From Anthoceros angustus (Eukaryota > Streptophyta > Anthocerotopsida > Anthocerotales > Anthocerotaceae): a DNA stretch of 64,000 nt. The first letter of the stretch is position 1. Each line of letters begins with the position of its first letter. The translations under genes and the position numbers were made by a program. The notes beneath the pieces were generated by a model. The model was not told the DNA's origin and made no database searches. It saw only the letters and a list, made by a program, of their open reading frames with translations. Of this stretch, positions 60,401 to 64,000 are shown in pieces. The DNA lies in NCBI GenBank assembly GCA_010909165.1, contig MU008177.1:124001-188000 (forward strand), in the 5' to 3' direction.

Positions 60401-61438
60401 CATAATTCTGAATTGTAGACGTTGATGACATGGCTGTTCTTACAAAACTATAGTAATCTGCATGTATAAAATTGACGTTTGGATTTAGAGATTGCATAAT
60501 GCTAATCATTTGCATCAATTGTTGATTATGAGCTTCCACTGCAGTATTTAGTGCTTGCACACACCCATCTTGATCAAGCGGAGTGTAAGGATGTCTACTT
60601 CTTGCTGCTCGTCGTTTTACCAACTCAGAACATCCAATTGGAGGAATATTAATAAACATAAAGTTTGTACTAGTAACATTTCTAATAATATCCTCTACAT
60701 TAAGTTGAATCTCTTGGATGACATAAGGCACAACCAATGTTGTGAGGTTGTACGTAGACGTGTTGAGAAGTGTATATGATGCAAGATAATCGTTACCTCC
60801 AATTTCAAATATATATAGTCCTTCTTTCAAATCTTGCTCTTTTGGCAAGGGTTGGTTGTTCACTACATCTGCATATAAAATTTAAAAAGTAATAAATAAA
60901 ATTTCATTAAATATATTTGTAAAAAATCTAAAAAAATGAATTAATTCTCATGAAATATAAGATATATTAATACATTACCTTTAGCATCAAGTAGATTAAA
61001 CCTAAATTGATGGAACCAATATATTTCCATACCAAGATTATAAACCGGATTAATATTAGTGGCTGTAGCTCCAAAATATGCAAAACTTACACCACTCTTA
61101 GAATTCGGCCGGATCGTCTCCATATATGGAGCAGGATACGATAGACCCAGACCTAGTGCAAGAAAGTCACTCATACGATATTGATACTCATTAGGTTCCA
61201 CATTCACCATGTATGCTTCGATACTTTGATTATAAGAATAAGCATCTAAAGCTAACAAATTTCCATTATCCATTAATGAATCTCCGAACAGGAATATTGC
61301 TGGATAACATTTGCTTGCTTGCGAATTTAAACTTTCATGGAAGCCAGAACACAAATCTCCGTTGGCAAGTATCCATATAAATATATAAACAGGTAGCATA
61401 ATCTTGGATATTCGAAAAAGGTGCAAATGCTGCTTCAT
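60401..61438 (-). CDS. GDSL esterase/lipase, 3'-incomplete
   Basis: Secreted serine esterase/lipase family. Two exons: 61438-60979 and 60868-60401. From the Met at 61438 a hydrophobic signal segment (IMLPVYIFIWILANG) precedes block I, YPAIFLFGDSLMDNGN, with the nucleophile Ser. Block II is SGVSFAYFGATA with the oxyanion Gly. Block III is YIFEIGGNDYLASY with the oxyanion Asn. VTSTNFMFINIPPIGCSE precedes the second helix. Exon 2 ends at a clean donor (ATG then GTACGT), but no downstream exon carrying the DxxH block with the catalytic Asp and His was found. The gene is therefore truncated, or its last exon lies beyond recognition. It is much more AT-rich than its neighbours. Confidence 0.7.
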
Positions 61439-61920
61439 TGGGTCCAGAATCTTGGAAACCGGGATGGTAAGTAGGCCAGTTACTGTGCCATGGTGAAAAT
61501 TTCGGACGCTCCGCCTCGCCACAAACACGACGCTCAATGGTAGGATAAACGCGAAAATCTGCACGGGCGTGATCAGCAAACATCACAGATTAACCCTGAC
61601 AGACATAGCTCGGCCACAGAAACACTGACCAGCCCAAAACTCCTGGTGCAATGCACATGGCCATGACCAACATCCCTGGTAGCAGATAGAACGCTTACCA
61701 ACACGGTCCAGAATGCCACGGTGCTCGTCTGCAGTGGAAAGGAAACATCGTAGGTCATAAGCGTGTTGATATATCGATGACAAGGCTCGATAAAATACGG
61801 CATGATGCCGAGGAGTGTGAGCACCAAGAAGATGATCCCGGCAAGCAAGTGAAGCCCGGGCACATAATGAGACGAGTCTTTCCGCAGGCCTCCGGGCGCA
61901 TTATCCTTGAAAGTGTACAT
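61439..61920 (-). CDS. Unrecognised membrane protein, 5' exons only
   Basis: A start at 61920 opens an exon (61920-61699) with hydrophobic segments GLHLLAGIIFLVLTLLGIMP and SFPLQTSTVAFWTVL. It ends at a good donor (TTG then GTAAGC). An in-phase continuation begins after CAG at 61559: IFAFILPLSVVFVARRSVRN, a third membrane segment, then HHGTVTGLLTIP. That frame then runs without a stop into the GDSL start at 61438. The family is not recognised. It may be a real gene whose rear was displaced by the AT-rich GDSL block. Confidence 0.35.
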
Positions 61921-63092
61921 GGTTACTGCCTTATATCAATCAGCTGCAGCGACAGGCAAAAATACAAAGCCAAGCAATGACGATTCAAACTCCGAGTCCT
62001 CGCAGCAGACCTTCCTTCATGCACAATCGGAGCCGGCCAGTACCTGGTTCGACGGCCTTGAGTAATTGCTTCAGCTCAGCACGCGCAACTGGTGTTAACA
62101 ACCTTCGCCAACGGCAGGAGCCTGCGAATCCAGCTGCCAAAGTCCCGAGGAAAGAGATGGAGAATAGCGCATTCCGGAACCGAGGGAGCGGTGGAGTATT
62201 GTTGGAACCGCGTCATCACCCGGGATGGATGTGGGGGTCCTGGAATGAACAAACCCGCGTCCGAACATTCTAGAAACCCTGCTGCTGGGGAACATGCTCC
62301 TCCACGTTCCGCTGCAGAACGTCGATCGTGGTTCTGCGAGCGTGAGGAGAAGAGGCGTATCCTTTGTACCAGGCCCTCATTTGGGAGGGCTGGCTGGTGT
62401 GACTTTTTTAGGGCTTGGAAAAGTAGGGGGCAATCCAGTCTTATCCGAACTCTAATCGAGCCTAATCGTTAGATTCTCCTGGGTTGCAGGCAAAACATAG
62501 GCGCCATAGCCAGTTCGTATTTCTGCTCACGCTCGCCAGCCACCGGAGCAAACACTCCCGAGGCCTGTGCCATTGTCGGGGATTCGGGAGGAAGGAATTA
62601 AATGGAAATACATTTCACAGCAGCAAACGAAACGCCGAGCGTCCCTGGAGAACGTCCAGAGGACCCAGCTTGGATGGACGCATCATTCAGCACATTCATC
62701 ACAGCAGCAAACGAAACGCTGAGCGGTCCCTGGGGAACGCTACGAGGTCCCAGCTTGGATGGATGCATCATCCAGCACATTCGAATTCATACATGCAATA
62801 ATATTGCGTAGCCTTGACGTACGTAGACTGGTAGAGGCAGTCGTTGCGAGGGGCTGGTGAAGCTGAGTTGGTAGCAGCGACGATAGGGACTCTTGTCCCG
62901 TTTGAGTTTGAATTCCGACCCTCCAGATCTCTGTATGTGCAAGGAAGGTGGAACTCCGATCGTCGGCTATAGTATCTTCCAGCCAAACGGTCAGAGGGTG
63001 AGGAATGTATCTGAATTCGAAGTTGACAAGAGAATTGCAAACCTTCAGCGGCTTCGAGTTCCCGCCGTTTCCAAAGTTCCAAGCTCTTGGCC
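61921..63092. other. Intergenic region with a 92 bp tandem pair
   Basis: No gene is supported. At about 62608-62790 two adjacent copies share CAGCAGCAAACGAAACGC, then GGACCCAGCTTGGATGG or GGTCCCAGCTTGGATGG, and CAGCACATTC. Confidence 0.5.
62608..62790. repeat. Tandem duplication, about 92 bp unit
   Basis: Two neighbouring copies each contain CACAGCAGCAAACGAAACGC, AGCTTGGATGGA and CAGCACATTC, with scattered differences. Confidence 0.8.
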
Positions 63093-63500
63093 ATGGAGGA
63101 GCGCGATGCTGGTGCTGGTGCTGGGGGTGGTGCTGGTGCGGGTGCTGGTATTGGTACTGGTGTTGGAGCTGGTGCCACTGCTGGTGCTGGTGCTGGTGCC
63201 AGTGCTGGTTCTACCACCACCTTCGACGATCTTTGTGATGACGTCCTGGAAATCATTCTGGAGCAGCTTTCTGCGGCACAGCTTCGGCGAGCTCGGACCG
63301 TAAGCAGGAGGTTCGATCGAGTAGTGTCTATCGTGAGGCGACGTGTGGTGGCACCGCTGCCAGCGCCGGGCCAGCTCTCCCAACTCGACCACTTTGATGA
63401 CAACGTCCTGAGAAACATTCTGGAGCGAGCGCTGCCTTCCCCGGCAGAGCGTGCGCGAGCTCGGACCGTGTCCGAAAGGTGGAACCGACTACTGTCCTGA
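63093..63500 (+). CDS. Short F-box-like protein with Gly-Ala repeat and two F-box-like motifs
   Basis: A 135-residue protein from the ATG at 63093. An N-terminal Gly-Ala run (about residues 6-40) is encoded by GGTGCT-type repeats. It is followed by DDLCDDVLEIILEQLSAAQL with RRARTVSRRFDRVVSIV, which fits the F-box pattern of a Leu/Ile helix and a C-terminal RxW/F segment. A second similar unit, HFDDNVLRNILERALPS with RARTVSERWNRLLS, follows directly. No substrate-binding domain follows, so this may be a truncated gene, a first exon, or a duplication remnant. F-box proteins serve as SCF ubiquitin-ligase adaptors; that role here is inference. Confidence 0.45.
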   Translation: MEERDAGAGAGGGAGAGAGIGTGVGAGATAGAGAGASAGSTTTFDDLCDDVLEIILEQLSAAQLRRARTVSRRFDRVVSIVRRRVVAPLPAPGQLSQLDHFDDNVLRNILERALPSPAERARARTVSERWNRLLS

Positions 63501-64000
63501 CGTACAGGCTCCTACAGAATTGTCCCGGGGATCCAACCCGATGGCGAGGTGTTGACAAGACGGTGCCTAGCCAATGCTCGTGAGGCTGTAGATGCATCCC
63601 GTCGGATCTAGATCTGTAGTCCTACACATTGTTAGGGCATATTATGGCTTCGTCGTGCTCGGCAGGGCACGAAGTCCCATGACCATGCGACTCCATCATC
63701 TTCAAGCTTCTGGATCACATTCACGTCCAAGACAACATCGGACAGGCAAATCTATTCTACTCCCGTCGGATCTAGATCTGTAGTCCTACACATTGTTAGG
63801 GCATATTATGGCTTCGTCGTGCTTGGCAGGGCACGAAGTCCCATGACTATGCGACTCCATCATCTTCAAGCTTATGGATCACATTCACGTCCCAAGACAA
63901 CATTGGACAGGCAAATCTATTCTACCTGCTCTTCTCGTGTCGTGTGCCAAGCTGGTGAGGCTCCACAAGCCCTAGCTTGTTGGCCAACAACATACCGCAC
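63501..64000. other. Tail of window with a 164 bp tandem duplication
   Basis: No gene is supported after the stop at 63500. Most of the stretch is the duplication at 63597-63925. Confidence 0.5.
63597..63925. repeat. Recent tandem duplication, 164 bp unit
   Basis: Units 63597-63760 and 63761-63925 each begin TCCCGTCGGATCTAGATCTG and end GACAGGCAAATCTATTCTAC. Only a handful of substitutions separate them. Confidence 0.93.

Overview
The window reads as nuclear DNA of a land plant. Genes are split by short GT-AG introns of roughly 45-280 bp, and intergenic stretches carry decayed plant-type transposable elements. The gene families are embryophyte ones: a CHER1-type choline transporter, a MYC2-type bHLH factor, the symbiosis regulator CYCLOPS/IPD3, plant receptor-like kinases, a plant PIEZO channel and a photolyase/hydrolase fusion. 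Compact genes, mixed GC and a retained CYCLOPS would fit a bryophyte or another early-diverging lineage, but the species cannot be fixed from sequence alone. No prokaryotic, organellar or CRISPR feature was seen.

Layout. 1-2.2 kb: 3' part of a choline-transporter-like gene (+). 3.7-5.7 kb: intronless MYC-type bHLH (+). 6.5-9.3 kb: receptor-like kinase (-) with a ricin-B-like plus DUF642-like ectodomain. 9.3-18.7 kb: gene-poor repeat zone with a broken non-LTR reverse transcriptase, a CACTA-like non-autonomous element and a decayed coiled-coil ORF. 18.7-23.4 kb: CYCLOPS/IPD3 (-), carrying an internal 1.36 kb tandem duplication. 24.8-27.5 kb: decayed PIF/Harbinger element with transposase and Myb/SANT-like gene. 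28.2-28.9 kb: foldback element. 28.9-32.5 kb: photolyase-hydrolase fusion (-), divergent from a plastid-type ferredoxin-reductase-like gene (+, 32.7-34.1 kb). 34.8-36.7 kb: secretory cyclophilin (+) with two alternative last exons. 37.7-47.8 kb: complete PIEZO gene (+, 20 exons, about 2547 aa). 48.8-53.5 kb: LRR-malectin receptor kinase (+). 53.8-55.2 kb: DDRGK1/UFBP1 (+). 56.4-57.9 kb: UBA-UBX protein (+). 59.7-61.4 kb: AT-rich island with a 3'-incomplete GDSL esterase (-) abutting exons of a membrane protein. 63.1-63.5 kb: short F-box-like gene, then a 164 bp tandem duplication.

Exon borders were placed by hand from splice signals, reading-frame phase and family similarity. For CYCLOPS, PIEZO, the photolyase-hydrolase, cyclophilin, the LRR kinase, DDRGK1 and the UBX gene, the summed exon lengths are exact multiples of three. 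The genes are independent plant housekeeping, signalling and symbiosis loci rather than one pathway. The most unusual points are the CYCLOPS duplication, the cyclophilin alternative last exons, the receptor-kinase architectures and the CACTA-like element.
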